Made by a program: the position numbers and the translations under genes | Part shown: positions 23,458 to 33,570 of the stretch, piece after piece | Numbering within the stretch: position 1 is the stretch's first letter | How the letters are laid out: each line of letters starts with the position of its first letter | The notes under the pieces: model-generated | The model's database searches: none | Told to the model about the DNA's origin: nothing | What the model saw: the letters and a program-made list of their open reading frames with translations, nothing else | NCBI GenBank assembly: GCA_937929835.1 | Contig: CALFUU010000020.1 | Coordinates: 1 to 64,000, forward strand | DNA from: an uncultured Saprospiraceae bacterium | Lineage (GTDB): Bacteria > Bacteroidota > Bacteroidia > Chitinophagales > Saprospiraceae | Direction of reading: 5' to 3' | DNA length: 64,000 bases

Positions 23458-26400
23458 TTAGTTTGTCAAGAATACTCTTTTTGTTAAATCTACACCTCCG
23501 ACAGTCACTTGTACAGAGTAGAGGCCTTCATTATAGCTAGACATATCCATTCTGTATGCATTGGTCATATCAGAGGAAGACACAGTTTCTTTCTTAATAA
23601 TTCTGCCTAGATAATCGAGAACTTTAACTTCGCAAGTATCTTGAATGATTTCTGAAGTGAGGGAAAGATATAACCATCCATTAGTCGGATTGGGAAATAC
23701 GCTCAGTAAACTTTCTGGTCTATCATCATCACCATTGGTCACTGCCGCTACTTCAGAGTAGGAATATCGACCATCGATATCTATTTGCTTAATTCGATAG
23801 TAGTTCACACCATTCTGATAGTCCGCGTGATCCCAATTATAGGTCAAAACTTCTTGGCTATTTGTGTACAAAGATGCGACTTCACCTATAGGATTGAAAT
23901 CAAAAGTATTTTTTGTAGAGTGCTCTACTTCATACTTCAGCACATTGGTCTCTGAGGCAACTTGCCACACTATACTGTTATAGCCAGCTGCCGCTTTTGC
24001 TTCTATGCTCAGCCACTCTACAGGTAAAGGGCTCAAAGCAACACCGATATCCACACCTTCTATAACATCCCCAGGATTGACCATATAGAGTCTTGTGGTA
24101 TTGTTACCAAAAGTACCATCAAGGTCACTATCTCTAGAATCATCTTCACCAGCATTCGGTAATGTAGCTGTATAGTCTCTGCTAAACATTGCTTCTAGAT
24201 AGTAATGATCCTTGGGCAAGCCAGACAACCTATATTGGCCATTAGCATCAGAGACTGACGACGAGATGACATTACCTTCTTCCGTTAGTGCCAATACTGT
24301 AAGACCCTCCATCGGCAACTCCTCATCATCTCTAAGACCATCTAAGTTATCATCGTGCCAACAAAAACTGGCGATAGTCCCTTCGAGATAGAATCCAGCA
24401 TCGATCTCACACATATCCATTCCAGAAGTCAGGGTAAATTGATCCGTTGTGTTTCTACCAAAACGATCCGTCACATCTGAATCTACCGCTTCATTAAATC
24501 CTATGTTGGGGACAGCTCTTACAAAAGCACTTGCAACAGCATCGTATTTGATATAATAGACTCCCGGTGGCACACAGAACTTATAATAGCCATCATCGGA
24601 TACAGTCTCTGGGTGATTGCTTGTAAATACAAAGTCCTCCAAAAAGAAATCACCATTGACAATTCTAAATATTTCTACTTTAACGCCATTGATTCCAGAC
24701 TCCCCTTGATCAAATATATCATTCTCATTGAAGTCATACCAAACCAACTCCCCCACTGATACACACTCATAGAGACCTAGGTCTATGCTCAAGTTTATCT
24801 CGTTAGCTGATAGTGAAAAAATAGGCGTCGTATTCGGTCCATTTGAGTTATCGACATCACTATCACTTTCAGTATTGGCAGTATTAAATGCATCTGTCAA
24901 CTCATAGATATCAGGATAAGAAAACTCTATGTAATAATCGCCCTCAGGTACTCTTTCAAAAAGATAGTTGCCATTGTCATCCGTCATTGTCCTAGATATA
25001 ATGACGCCATTACGATTGATAAGATCTACTGTAACATCTGCTATCCCAGGTTCATTAAAGTCGCGGGCACCATTTCCATTACTATCTTCAAATACCAAAT
25101 CACCTATGGTTCCAAAACAAGCAGGCATATCCAGTTGCACCACTTCCATCATAGCACACCCCTGAGCATCTTCTACCGTAATTGTATACATACCCCCCGT
25201 GAGGTCTACAAAATTGTCAGAGCTGGAAAATGTAGCTCCTCCATTTATACTATAAGCGTAAGGTTCTGTCCCTCCACTCGCAGCAATAGATATTATTCCA
25301 TTAGGGAAATCACAGTTGGTCTGGTCATCCGCAATGATCACCAATGAAAGCGTGCCTGGCCCCTCTATAGTCTCCGTAGCGGAGTACAGACAGCCAAAGT
25401 CATCAGTAACTTGTATCATATAGCTCCCCGCCATAAGATTATCAAACTGACCAGAACCTTGGACATTTAATCCGCCATCAATACTGTACTCAAAAGGAGG
25501 AATACCTCCCGTTGTCGTAATCGTTATGCTACCGTTATCCATATCACAAGAAGTGCCATCCTGAGATGACACAGCAACTGTTAATGCATTGGCTACCGCT
25601 ACATCAATAGAAAAGACATCCGTACAGCCTGATCCTGAAACACTTACTTGATAAGCACTCGATGCAAGCGGGGATACATCAATACAAGCCGTAGTAGAAC
25701 CCTCTGACCATAAGTAACTTGGCGTCGGATTATCTGTAGACACACAGAGTGTGGTTATATCTCCTGGACACAATTCCTCTTCTGAGGCTGTCACTTCTCC
25801 GTCAAAACTTATGCAAGAGCACGGGCAACATCCAGAAACGATATCTATGTCCCCATAAAATCCCTTTTGTTGGGAGTCTGGCGCTCTAGCCAGATCTAAT
25901 AGAACTGAATTGGTAGGATTAGCACCCTCTATAGGCATATATTGTACGCCATATAGACATCCACCTAGAGCACAGTCTACACCTGTAAGCGCATCTGCAA
26001 TACTGGCTATAAAAGTACCTTTACCATTCGTACAACCGCTACTGCCTATATCGGCATAGGCAAAGTCAACGCCACCTAATGAATTGGTACCGTCGTTCTG
26101 TGTTCCGATTTGGAATCTATAATCTTGGTTACCAGTAGGTACCGTATTATTCAAGACCCATCCTCCTGTACTTCCTTCAAAGAGTAAGACCCTTGACTGA
26201 TGCGAGAACGAAATAGGAATTGTAGAGTCAAAACCCGACTCTCCTATCAGCATAGCCTGTTCATTTTGATCAAATTCTATATCCAGCACTGGGTGACTGA
26301 AGTCTCTAGTCGTACTTTCTGTGCCAGATAAGAAAGGCATATTTATTTCCAATCTATCAGAGCCTGGCACAAAATCACACGTCGATGGATCAAGACTTAC

Positions 26401-27852
26401 AGACCTAATTTGGTTTCTATTGCCATTGTCGATTCTATCATTGGCCCAGATAGAATAATACAATCTCATTTCTCTTGTATTGTATGATAAAGCTAGTACT
26501 CGCTCTCCCAGTGGTGCTAGGCCTGACCCCCCATCATCTGGCAATAGTGGGTCAAAGGTCGAAAGCAAATTGCCTGTGCCGTCATATCTATATATGGTCC
26601 CGTCTTCTAAGTTGGCCGCCATGACTTGATCACAGGTCGAGACATACTCTACTTGTGCTATGCCTGCATTTCCTGGCAGTGTAGCTAAGATTGTTGGGGT
26701 GCCAGTGACGGCATCTATTTTTATGAGGTCTGCTGAGTTAACAGGTGTAACTATCTCGAATAGACTTGTAACGCCTGTATATATGTTGTAGGCCTCATCG
26801 ATCGCCACACCAAACACCGGGCCGCCTAGATCTGTCGTCGTCCAAGAACTCGATTTCTTTTGGATGAGTGGCGATACATCCATAAAAAATAGGCCTTGAT
26901 TATAAAAATCATTGAGGGGTTGGATTCTATCTATGGCCAATGTCGTCTGGTCAAAGATTGTAGGCTGGCAAGTATAGATCGCATCTCCCACCTGCAATAG
27001 ATTACCTTCATTGCAACCCACGTAATAATTGCCCAATATACTTGTACAACTCGAGTCATCATTTCTGACAGCTACATCATAGTTGCCCGTCTGTAATCCA
27101 GGGAATGTATTACTCAGCTGCCAAGTCTGACCTCCATCTATAGAGTATTCGTAAGTACCAGAACCACCAGTAGCGTTGATTGTAATCACACCAATACCGC
27201 CTCCTGGGCAGAGATCATCTACAGTCTCATTGATGGTCGTCTCTATAGTTGCATATGCTGTTCCATTGACAGTATAGCAGACTTGCATCGAAATAGCATC
27301 AATTTCAGGTCTACCCTCTGCAGTAGCGGACATATTCTGTACTGTAAAGATGGCACCAAAAAGAGGGTCATTAATAATCTCAGGTGTGAGGGTAATGCCC
27401 CAATCTCCAGGCGCATAGGTCACTGTCTCAAAGCCTGTAGTTTGGTTAGACCAAGACGATGAAGTGTTGGCACCATTAACAGGACTAAGAGAAAAATCAG
27501 GGAATCTCAGGAAAAAAGTCTCATCTCTTACATCTCCTGTAGCAGCATTATTCCGTCTGATGAGATCAAATGTTACAGATGTGACCATAGCATTGCAGGG
27601 TATGTCAAAGCCAAAATCCCAAGCCCCTACCCTAGAACTACTGTCTCCTGGATCTAAAGGTGTAAATGGTACTATACTAACGACATTGCCATCAGGAGCA
27701 TTTCTTACACCTTCTGGATTGGTCCATGCAGAAGCCCCAGACACACCCGATAGGGAAGAATTACCGGCAAATGCATCTGTGCATATCTGTGCCTTAATCG
27801 TCACAGTTGAGGCCAAGAATAGTATACCCGATATTGCTGAAATAAATCTCAT
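23458..27852 (-). CDS. T9SS-secreted modular surface protein (SprB-like, SdrD-B, sorting domain)
   Basis: A 1464-residue exported protein. Signal peptide about 1-21 (ending TVTIKAQ). The next part of about 200 residues has no family I recognise and is followed by an SprB-like repeat (GGSGTYEYSIDGGQTW). Then comes a region resembling a beta-propeller of NHL type (about 280-700), two more SprB-like repeats (GGIPPFEYSIDGG, GGTEPYAYSINGG), and three SdrD-B prealbumin-like modules from about 914 (GDLVFEDSNGNGARDFNE, GELVWYDFNENDIFDQGE, ASFCWHDDNLDGLRDDEE). A fibronectin-like strand region and a T9SS type A sorting domain from about 1380 (SVFPNPTNGWLYLSL) complete it. It should be carried across the outer membrane by T9SS and fixed to the surface or released, with a probable adhesive role. 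A promoter box lies at 27945-27952. Confidence 0.9.
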   Translation of the reverse strand: MRFISAISGILFLASTVTIKAQICTDAFAGNSSLSGVSGASAWTNPEGVRNAPDGNVVSIVPFTPLDPGDSSSRVGAWDFGFDIPCNAMVTSVTFDLIRRNNAATGDVRDETFFLRFPDFSLSPVNGANTSSSWSNQTTGFETVTYAPGDWGITLTPEIINDPLFGAIFTVQNMSATAEGRPEIDAISMQVCYTVNGTAYATIETTINETVDDLCPGGGIGVITINATGGSGTYEYSIDGGQTWQLSNTFPGLQTGNYDVAVRNDDSSCTSILGNYYVGCNEGNLLQVGDAIYTCQPTIFDQTTLAIDRIQPLNDFYNQGLFFMDVSPLIQKKSSSWTTTDLGGPVFGVAIDEAYNIYTGVTSLFEIVTPVNSADLIKIDAVTGTPTILATLPGNAGIAQVEYVSTCDQVMAANLEDGTIYRYDGTGNLLSTFDPLLPDDGGSGLAPLGERVLALSYNTREMRLYYSIWANDRIDNGNRNQIRSVSLDPSTCDFVPGSDRLEINMPFLSGTESTTRDFSHPVLDIEFDQNEQAMLIGESGFDSTIPISFSHQSRVLLFEGSTGGWVLNNTVPTGNQDYRFQIGTQNDGTNSLGGVDFAYADIGSSGCTNGKGTFIASIADALTGVDCALGGCLYGVQYMPIEGANPTNSVLLDLARAPDSQQKGFYGDIDIVSGCCPCSCISFDGEVTASEEELCPGDITTLCVSTDNPTPSYLWSEGSTTACIDVSPLASSAYQVSVSGSGCTDVFSIDVAVANALTVAVSSQDGTSCDMDNGSITITTTGGIPPFEYSIDGGLNVQGSGQFDNLMAGSYMIQVTDDFGCLYSATETIEGPGTLSLVIIADDQTNCDFPNGIISIAASGGTEPYAYSINGGATFSSSDNFVDLTGGMYTITVEDAQGCAMMEVVQLDMPACFGTIGDLVFEDSNGNGARDFNEPGIADVTVDLINRNGVIISRTMTDDNGNYLFERVPEGDYYIEFSYPDIYELTDAFNTANTESDSDVDNSNGPNTTPIFSLSANEINLSIDLGLYECVSVGELVWYDFNENDIFDQGESGINGVKVEIFRIVNGDFFLEDFVFTSNHPETVSDDGYYKFCVPPGVYYIKYDAVASAFVRAVPNIGFNEAVDSDVTDRFGRNTTDQFTLTSGMDMCEIDAGFYLEGTIASFCWHDDNLDGLRDDEELPMEGLTVLALTEEGNVISSSVSDANGQYRLSGLPKDHYYLEAMFSRDYTATLPNAGEDDSRDSDLDGTFGNNTTRLYMVNPGDVIEGVDIGVALSPLPVEWLSIEAKAAAGYNSIVWQVASETNVLKYEVEHSTKNTFDFNPIGEVASLYTNSQEVLTYNWDHADYQNGVNYYRIKQIDIDGRYSYSEVAAVTNGDDDRPESLLSVFPNPTNGWLYLSLTSEIIQDTCEVKVLDYLGRIIKKETVSSSDMTNAYRMDMSSYNEGLYSVQVTVGGVDLTKRVFLTN

Positions 27853-27944
27853 AACTATAAAGCTGAATTATTAATGTAATAGGATGGACTTCCATAGGAA
27901 ATCAAAAAAATTGCCGTCTGTAACGACTAGTAGGGATAGGTCTA

Positions 27945-27981
27945 CAAATATAAACATATTAAATTATTATTTAATGTGTTT
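27945..27981 (-). promoter_or_regulatory. -7 box TATATTTG with adjacent inverted repeat
   Basis: On the minus strand TATATTTG (27945-27952) is a perfect Bacteroidota -7 box, 93 bases before the start of the 1464-residue T9SS gene. Upstream of it an inverted repeat has 11-base arms (27952-27962 and 27971-27981, one mismatch) separated by 8 bases. The arm contains ACATATTA, the same core as in the boxes at 42383 and 58435. Confidence 0.6.
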
Positions 27982-28114
27982 ATGCCTCAAAACAAGCCAG
28001 TTATTGCAAAATATTGTTAAAGTCCGGCCCCCTTAATAATTCACTTATGTAGCTAGAGCCTATCAAAAGGTCGAAATCTTAGCCATTTGTTCATATCTTG
28101 ACCCAAATTTGCTA

Positions 28115-28669
28115 ATGACCACAGACCTCCAAGCTTTATTTCCAGGCATTAAGGACCTAGATGAAAAATCTGTCTATGCCCTACTGAGAGCACTTAAGAA
28201 CAATTTTGAGGGTCAAAAATTTGATTATATACACTATAAGCAGTCTGTAAAATCTCTAAAAGAGATGCAGATGGATGAGGCTACCTCCCACAAATCAGCC
28301 TTTATGACAGCTGCTACAATGGGATTGACCAAGGAGTCCTTATTAGCTTCTGCACAGAATTACGCGAGAGTTCTTGACAATGAGAGAGAATCATTTGCCA
28401 AGGCGCTCTTAAACCAACAAAGTCAAAAAGTCGAAGGTCGAAAGGCTGAAGTATCTCAGTACGAACAAAAAATAGAGTCGCACAAGCTTAAGATAAAGGA
28501 GCTAGAGAGAGAAATTGAGATATTTACAGAGAAGGTCAACTCAGTCGATCAAGATGTAGAATTGGCTGCAAAGAAAATTGCGGGAACAAAAGAGAAGTTT
28601 TTAAGCGTTTATAAGGTATTGTCAAAAGAAATAGCCGAAGACATCAAAACGATAAATACCATCTTATAA
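28115..28669 (+). CDS. Coiled-coil protein of unknown function, paired with a PspA-like gene
   Basis: A 184-residue soluble protein from the ATG at 28115; a TTG two codons upstream is less likely. Residues about 1-85 are helical without a recognised domain. Residues about 90-180 form a long coiled coil rich in K, E and Q (KIESHKLKIKELEREIEIF). No signal peptide or membrane helix is seen. It lies 7 bases before a membrane-anchored coiled-coil gene and is surely co-transcribed with it, so the two proteins probably form a complex. Homologues in Bacteroidota are annotated as hypothetical as far as I know. Confidence 0.7.
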   Translation: MTTDLQALFPGIKDLDEKSVYALLRALKNNFEGQKFDYIHYKQSVKSLKEMQMDEATSHKSAFMTAATMGLTKESLLASAQNYARVLDNERESFAKALLNQQSQKVEGRKAEVSQYEQKIESHKLKIKELEREIEIFTEKVNSVDQDVELAAKKIAGTKEKFLSVYKVLSKEIAEDIKTINTIL

Positions 28670-28676
28670 TTACAAT

Positions 28677-29678
28677 ATGCCAGATCAACAAAACCCTAAA
28701 TCATTTTGGAGCAAACCGGAGGGAAAGGCCGGTGCCATATTTCTCATCGCTATCACTGCTCTTATAGGGTGGATGGCCGTCTCATTTGGCGGATTAATCT
28801 TAGCTACACTCGGCCAGACACTGAGTATGGCCGTAGGACTAGGTGTACTAGGTCTTATAGTGTTTATGGCGTTAGATGGGCGGACAAGGAACCTGATTGG
28901 TTATATGTACCAAAGTCTGATGCGTAAGATCACGAGCCTTTTTGTGACTATAGACCCAATGGGTATACTTAAGAATTATATCTCGGACCTAGAGAAGAAT
29001 CTTAAGAAAATGGGTAAGCAGATAGGCAATCTGAAGGGACAGATGCGTAATCTCAAAACACAACTGGCCAATAACAATCAAGAGATAGAGCAGAACCTAG
29101 CTATCGCCAGAAAGGCTAAGCAGTTAGGGAATGAAAAACAACTCGTGCTCTCTACTCGAAAAGCCGCTAGACTTAAGGAGACCAATAAAAAGTATGTCGC
29201 CCTCCACAGCAAACTCGCTGTCCTCTACAGAGTATTGACCAAGATGTATTCTAACTCAGAGATCTTACTCGAAGACACCAAGGATCAAGTCAAGGTAAAG
29301 GAACAAGAAAGAAAAGCTATAAGAGCTTCTCACTCTGCAATGAAATCTGCGATGAGCATCATCAAAGGAGATCCGGATAAGAGAGCGATGTTTGATCAAG
29401 CGATGCAAAATGTTGCCGATGACGTTGCCAATAAGGTAGGTGAGATGGAAAGGTTTATGGAGCTATCCTCTGACTTTATGCAATCTATAGACCTTCAAGA
29501 AGGTATATTCGAAGAGAAAGGATTGGCTATGCTCGAGGAATATGAAAAGAAAAGCACACTTCTACTCCTCGGTGGTGAGGAAGAAATGGGCGAAACGCTA
29601 GATCTTAATGAGCCTAGAAAAGAAGTGCAGTACAGAACAAAAAAAGGAGACTCAGATTATGGCAACTTTTTTGAGTAA
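28677..29678 (+). CDS. Membrane-anchored coiled-coil protein, PspA/IM30-like
   Basis: A 333-residue protein with two adjacent transmembrane helices near the N-terminus (about 19-36 and 44-66: ISLIAL-type stretch IFLIAITALIGWMAVSF and LGVLGLIVFMAL). A long helical coiled coil follows (about 90-300) with SDLEKNLKKMGKQIGNLKGQ and later MERFMELSSDFMQSIDLQEG. The heptad pattern and the helix pairing recall PspA/IM30/Vipp1 (ESCRT-III-like) proteins, but it has its own membrane anchors. It is co-transcribed with the upstream coiled-coil gene and its 3' end overlaps the apbE start by 20 bases. Envelope stress or membrane remodelling is a guess from the architecture. Confidence 0.65.
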   Translation: MPDQQNPKSFWSKPEGKAGAIFLIAITALIGWMAVSFGGLILATLGQTLSMAVGLGVLGLIVFMALDGRTRNLIGYMYQSLMRKITSLFVTIDPMGILKNYISDLEKNLKKMGKQIGNLKGQMRNLKTQLANNNQEIEQNLAIARKAKQLGNEKQLVLSTRKAARLKETNKKYVALHSKLAVLYRVLTKMYSNSEILLEDTKDQVKVKEQERKAIRASHSAMKSAMSIIKGDPDKRAMFDQAMQNVADDVANKVGEMERFMELSSDFMQSIDLQEGIFEEKGLAMLEEYEKKSTLLLLGGEEEMGETLDLNEPRKEVQYRTKKGDSDYGNFFE

Positions 29679-30837
29679 TCTACAGAAGCCTATAAGAACA
29701 ATAAAACAGCCGACCTCTAGTCGGCTGTTGCTGTTTATAGCGCTTGCCAGCCTTATGCTATCCAGCTGCAAAGGTGATATCACCAAGCCGAGGCAAGTAG
29801 ATCAGGAAAGCTATAATAAGATCAGGGGTAAGACGATGGGCACCACGTATACCATTGTGTATGCACCCTACTCTAAGTCCATATCTCAAGCTACCATAGA
29901 CTCCATACTCATCAGTATCAACCAATCTGTATCAACCTATATCGACACATCCACCATTTCGAAAATCAATCATAGTAACGTATACGGTAAATCAACTGAG
30001 ATACTTGTTAATGGAGAAAGTAGGACACAAGACAAAATAGAACTGTCTAGCGATATGCACTTCGAACACAACTATAAGGTTGCCAATCGCATCTACTTAG
30101 ATACCGACGGATATTTTGATCCTACAGTGATGCCGTTGGTTAATTATTGGGGATTTGGCTATACACCAAAGAAACCAGTAACCAAAATCGATAGTCAAAA
30201 AATAAACAGCATTCTTAAAACTATAGGGATGGAAAAAATTACTGCAGAATCGGTAGCGGGCAGCCTTATCTGCGTAAAACCCACAGAGACAGAGCTAGAC
30301 TTCAGTGCAATAGCAAAAGGCTATGCCGTAGATTATATTTCAACTTATCTTAAGGAGCAAGGCGTGGAAAATCTTATGGTAGAAATTGGCGGTGAAACCT
30401 ATGCTGAAGGCCTGAGTCCCAGATCAAAAAAATGGATCATCGGTCTCAATACGCCGACAATAGACAGCGGGCTTACAGATTTCTCTAGCTATCTAGAATT
30501 AAAAGGAATGGCTGTCGCCTCCTCTGGCAACTACCGTATCTACTATGAGGTTGAGGGAAGAAGATATGGTCACGAAATCAACCCGAAAACAGGCTATCCA
30601 GAAAGAAATGCACTGCTCGGCGTCTCAGTGATAGCACCAACTTGTATGGAGGCGGATGCTATTGCTACAGCACTTATGGTGATGGGTCAGGAAAGGGCTA
30701 AAGCCTATGTAGAATCTAAACCACATATAGAAGCGGTACTCTTTGTAGGCCATAAAGAAGGCGGTATAGGATTGATTAGAAGCGAGGGATTTGCTAATTA
30801 TGAAGCTAAATTAACAGCACTAGTAGAGGCTAACTAG
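29659..30837 (+). CDS. apbE: FAD:protein FMN transferase ApbE, lipoprotein
   Basis: A 392-residue lipoprotein (lipobox MLSSC, Cys37) that transfers FMN from FAD onto a threonine of periplasmic targets such as RnfG or NqrC. Family motifs: GKTMGTTYTI, DGYFDPTVMPLVNYWGFG, DFSAIAKGYAVDYI, VEIGGE, and AVASSGNYR followed by GHEINPKTGYP and MEADAIATALMVMG. An upstream frame start at 29608 would bury the signal peptide. The ATG at 29659, preceded by AAAAGGAGA, gives a proper signal peptide and is used although it overlaps the preceding gene by 20 bases. The overlap suggests translational coupling with the PspA-like gene. Its target is not in this window. Confidence 0.93.
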   Translation: MATFLSNLQKPIRTIKQPTSSRLLLFIALASLMLSSCKGDITKPRQVDQESYNKIRGKTMGTTYTIVYAPYSKSISQATIDSILISINQSVSTYIDTSTISKINHSNVYGKSTEILVNGESRTQDKIELSSDMHFEHNYKVANRIYLDTDGYFDPTVMPLVNYWGFGYTPKKPVTKIDSQKINSILKTIGMEKITAESVAGSLICVKPTETELDFSAIAKGYAVDYISTYLKEQGVENLMVEIGGETYAEGLSPRSKKWIIGLNTPTIDSGLTDFSSYLELKGMAVASSGNYRIYYEVEGRRYGHEINPKTGYPERNALLGVSVIAPTCMEADAIATALMVMGQERAKAYVESKPHIEAVLFVGHKEGGIGLIRSEGFANYEAKLTALVEAN

Positions 30838-30897
30838 GTATCCGTAGATTAAAAGAAATGAAGTGTCCATAATGGTGGTCAACCCCCTGACATAGCG

Positions 30898-30905
30898 TAC
30901 ATTTG
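30898..30905 (+). promoter_or_regulatory. -7 box TACATTTG upstream of the DUF5686 gene
   Basis: A perfect TAnnTTTG box 73 bases before the TTG start of the outer-membrane protein gene. It indicates separate transcription from the upstream apbE operon. Confidence 0.5.
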
Positions 30906-30978
30906 GCGCGGAAAACATAACATTTCTGACTGTAATTCAGTTAATATTGGGTCCGAGTCAATTGAAAAGACAATCATA

Positions 30979-33564
30979 TTGGAAAAGTCAAAGCTTTATA
31001 ATTTATCTAAGATATTCAGCCTCTTTATCCTCCTCACCATTGGTTCTGGAGATCTCCTAGCCCAAGAGAAAACTATAGTCAGAGGAAAAGTCTTTGACGC
31101 TAAGACAAAAGAGCCCCTACCCTTTGTAGATGTCACATTTAAAGATACTTATGTCGGTGCCTCTACAGATCTAGATGGGCAATATCTGCTCAATACCAAA
31201 ATACCCTCAGATAGTCTGATGGCATCATTTCTAGGGTATAAGACATCTACCCAAGCCATTGAGAAAGGTATACGTCAGGTAATCAACTTTTACTTGGAAG
31301 AGGAAGGTGTCATCGCCGATGCTGTCACCATCACAAGCAAAAAGGGTCGATACAAGAAAAAGAACAATCCAGCAGTAGACCTCATAAAGAAGGTCATTGA
31401 AAATAAAGACAAGAATAGAATAGCCAATGCAGAATTCTATAACTATAAGAAGCACGAGAAAATTGAACTCGATATTAATAATATTACTGAAGAGTTTACA
31501 AAGAAAAAGCAATTCAGAAATTTTCAATTTCTATGGAATTATCTTGACACCTCAGAAGTAAACGGTAGAGCCTACCTGCCTCTATATATGAGAGAGGTGA
31601 TATCCAATATACATTTTAGAAAAGATCCTAATTCTAAAAAAGAAATCAGGGAGGCCATCAAGATGACAAAATTTGATGAAGCCATAGATGTAGAATCTAT
31701 CAACAGTGGTATCGACATTATCTATGACGAAATAGATATCTATCAGAATAGTATTAAACTGTTGGACAATGACTTCTTAAGCCCACTAGCACCTTGGGGT
31801 ATCAATTACTATAGATATTATATACTAGACACTGTCATCGTTAATAATCAAAGCGCCATACAGATGGCCTTTATTCCTAGAAATAAAACTTTTATAGGAT
31901 TTACAGGAGATCTATATATATCTAATGACGATAACTACACTGTCCTAAAAGCAGAACTCGGTATAACAAAAGATATCAGTCTCAATTTTGTAAGAGACTT
32001 AAAAGTGACACAAGAATTTGAAGAAGTAGATGGCATCTATGTATTGAAGAAAGATAAGATGACCTTAGATCTTGCGCCATCAGAAAGTGGGCTAGGTGCC
32101 TACGCGAGTAGGATGAACCTATACGATGACTATAGCTTCATAGAGCATCCAAACGAAAATGTCTATAAAGGCGCAGAAGACATCAAGCAAGCAGATGATG
32201 TTTATAACAAGCAAGATGCTTACTGGACAGAAAATCGTATTGCCGCACTTACAGAAAAAGAGCAGGGCATCTACAATATGGTAGATACACTGGTCACTGT
32301 GCCTACTTACAAACGACTAGTATTCTTGACCAAGGTTGTTGCTACTGGCTACATCGAAGGAGATTACTGGGATGTAGGTGACTTGGGCACCTTCTTAGCA
32401 TTTAACGATGTAGAAGGATGGCGACCTAGATTTGGTGGTGAGACCTCACATAACCTGAGTAAAAAATGGCAAGCAGAAGCTTATGTCGCGTATGGTATCC
32501 GAGACAAAGCTTGGAAATATGAAGGCGTCTTTACTTATACGTTGAATGACGACTGGAAAGAAAATCCGAAAAATTTTCTTCGAGCCTCTTACACACACGA
32601 TGTCATCTTTCCTGGGTTACAACTAGAGTTTATAGAAGCAGATAATTTTCTAACCTCTATAAGAAGAGGAGAAGCCAATCAGATGCTATTTCTAGACAAG
32701 TACAGTCTTGAGTATTTTCTAGATAGAGATGTGGGATTCTTTAAGTTAGGTCTAGATAGAATGGGCAGAAGACCGTATGGTACTATGCGCTTCTTAGCAG
32801 AGAGAGATGGCTCTATAATTAATATTCCTACTGTCAATACATTTGAGTTTCACTTTGCAGGTGAATACTCTCCTAATGCTTCTTTTCTCCAAGGTAGAAA
32901 AAGCAGAGTACCTGTAATTGACAATGTTCCTAGATTTCAACTGAGTTATACTGGTGCATTTAAAGGTATAGCGGGTGGAGAATATGCTTATCATAAGGTC
33001 GCCTTAATTGCTAAAAAAAGAGTCCCTCTTTCTGTGGTCGGTCGGTCCCTCCTCGAAGCTGAGGTGGGCGGTGTGATCGCCAACAATGATCTGCCATATA
33101 TATTACTATACATACCTAGAGCCAATCAAGCCTTTTCTTTTCAGAGAAATTCTTTCAATACGATGAATTTCTTAGAGTTTGCTGCTGATAGATATGTACG
33201 ATTTTCTTGGCAACACTTCTTTGATGGTTATGTCCTCAATAGGATTCCACTTATCAGGAAACTTAACTTGAAGGAGGTACTTACCGCCAAGGTGATCTGG
33301 GGTGCCTTGAGTGACAAACATAATCCAGCTCTCCATCCTGACCTAATACAATTCAATATCAATCCGCTAAACGGAGAATCATTTACTTATCCATTAGAAT
33401 CCGATAGACCTTATATCGAGTATGGCATTGGTCTGTATAATATATTCAAGTTTATACGAGTAGATCTTATTAAGAGAGCCAACTATCTTGACCACCAAAA
33501 TGTAGAGAATCTCTTCAATGTAAAAGGTCTAGGACTAAGAGTAAAATTGAAAGTAGAATTCTAG
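30979..33564 (+). CDS. DUF5686 outer-membrane protein with CarboxypepD_reg-like domain
   Basis: An 861-residue exported protein. Signal peptide about 1-29 (ending GDLLAQ), then a carboxypeptidase-regulatory-like beta-sandwich (about 33-115: VRGKVFDAKTKEPLPFVDVTF, TDLDGQYLLNT), a DUF5686 middle region, and a long C-terminal part of amphipathic strands ending GLGLRVKLKVEF, typical of an outer-membrane barrel. Such proteins occur widely in Bacteroidota and are of unknown function; the plug-like N-terminal domain recalls TonB-dependent receptors, but no plug domain is seen. The start is a TTG at 30979; no in-frame ATG exists before the signal peptide. It has its own -7 box and converges on the nucleotidyltransferase gene. 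Confidence 0.87.
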   Translation: MEKSKLYNLSKIFSLFILLTIGSGDLLAQEKTIVRGKVFDAKTKEPLPFVDVTFKDTYVGASTDLDGQYLLNTKIPSDSLMASFLGYKTSTQAIEKGIRQVINFYLEEEGVIADAVTITSKKGRYKKKNNPAVDLIKKVIENKDKNRIANAEFYNYKKHEKIELDINNITEEFTKKKQFRNFQFLWNYLDTSEVNGRAYLPLYMREVISNIHFRKDPNSKKEIREAIKMTKFDEAIDVESINSGIDIIYDEIDIYQNSIKLLDNDFLSPLAPWGINYYRYYILDTVIVNNQSAIQMAFIPRNKTFIGFTGDLYISNDDNYTVLKAELGITKDISLNFVRDLKVTQEFEEVDGIYVLKKDKMTLDLAPSESGLGAYASRMNLYDDYSFIEHPNENVYKGAEDIKQADDVYNKQDAYWTENRIAALTEKEQGIYNMVDTLVTVPTYKRLVFLTKVVATGYIEGDYWDVGDLGTFLAFNDVEGWRPRFGGETSHNLSKKWQAEAYVAYGIRDKAWKYEGVFTYTLNDDWKENPKNFLRASYTHDVIFPGLQLEFIEADNFLTSIRRGEANQMLFLDKYSLEYFLDRDVGFFKLGLDRMGRRPYGTMRFLAERDGSIINIPTVNTFEFHFAGEYSPNASFLQGRKSRVPVIDNVPRFQLSYTGAFKGIAGGEYAYHKVALIAKKRVPLSVVGRSLLEAEVGGVIANNDLPYILLYIPRANQAFSFQRNSFNTMNFLEFAADRYVRFSWQHFFDGYVLNRIPLIRKLNLKEVLTAKVIWGALSDKHNPALHPDLIQFNINPLNGESFTYPLESDRPYIEYGIGLYNIFKFIRVDLIKRANYLDHQNVENLFNVKGLGLRVKLKVEF

Positions 33565-33570
33565 CGGGAT

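Noticed and set aside
28109-28114. TTG start two codons before the coiled-coil gene ATG
   Set aside because: The ATG at 28115 is the stronger start and no feature requires the extra residues.
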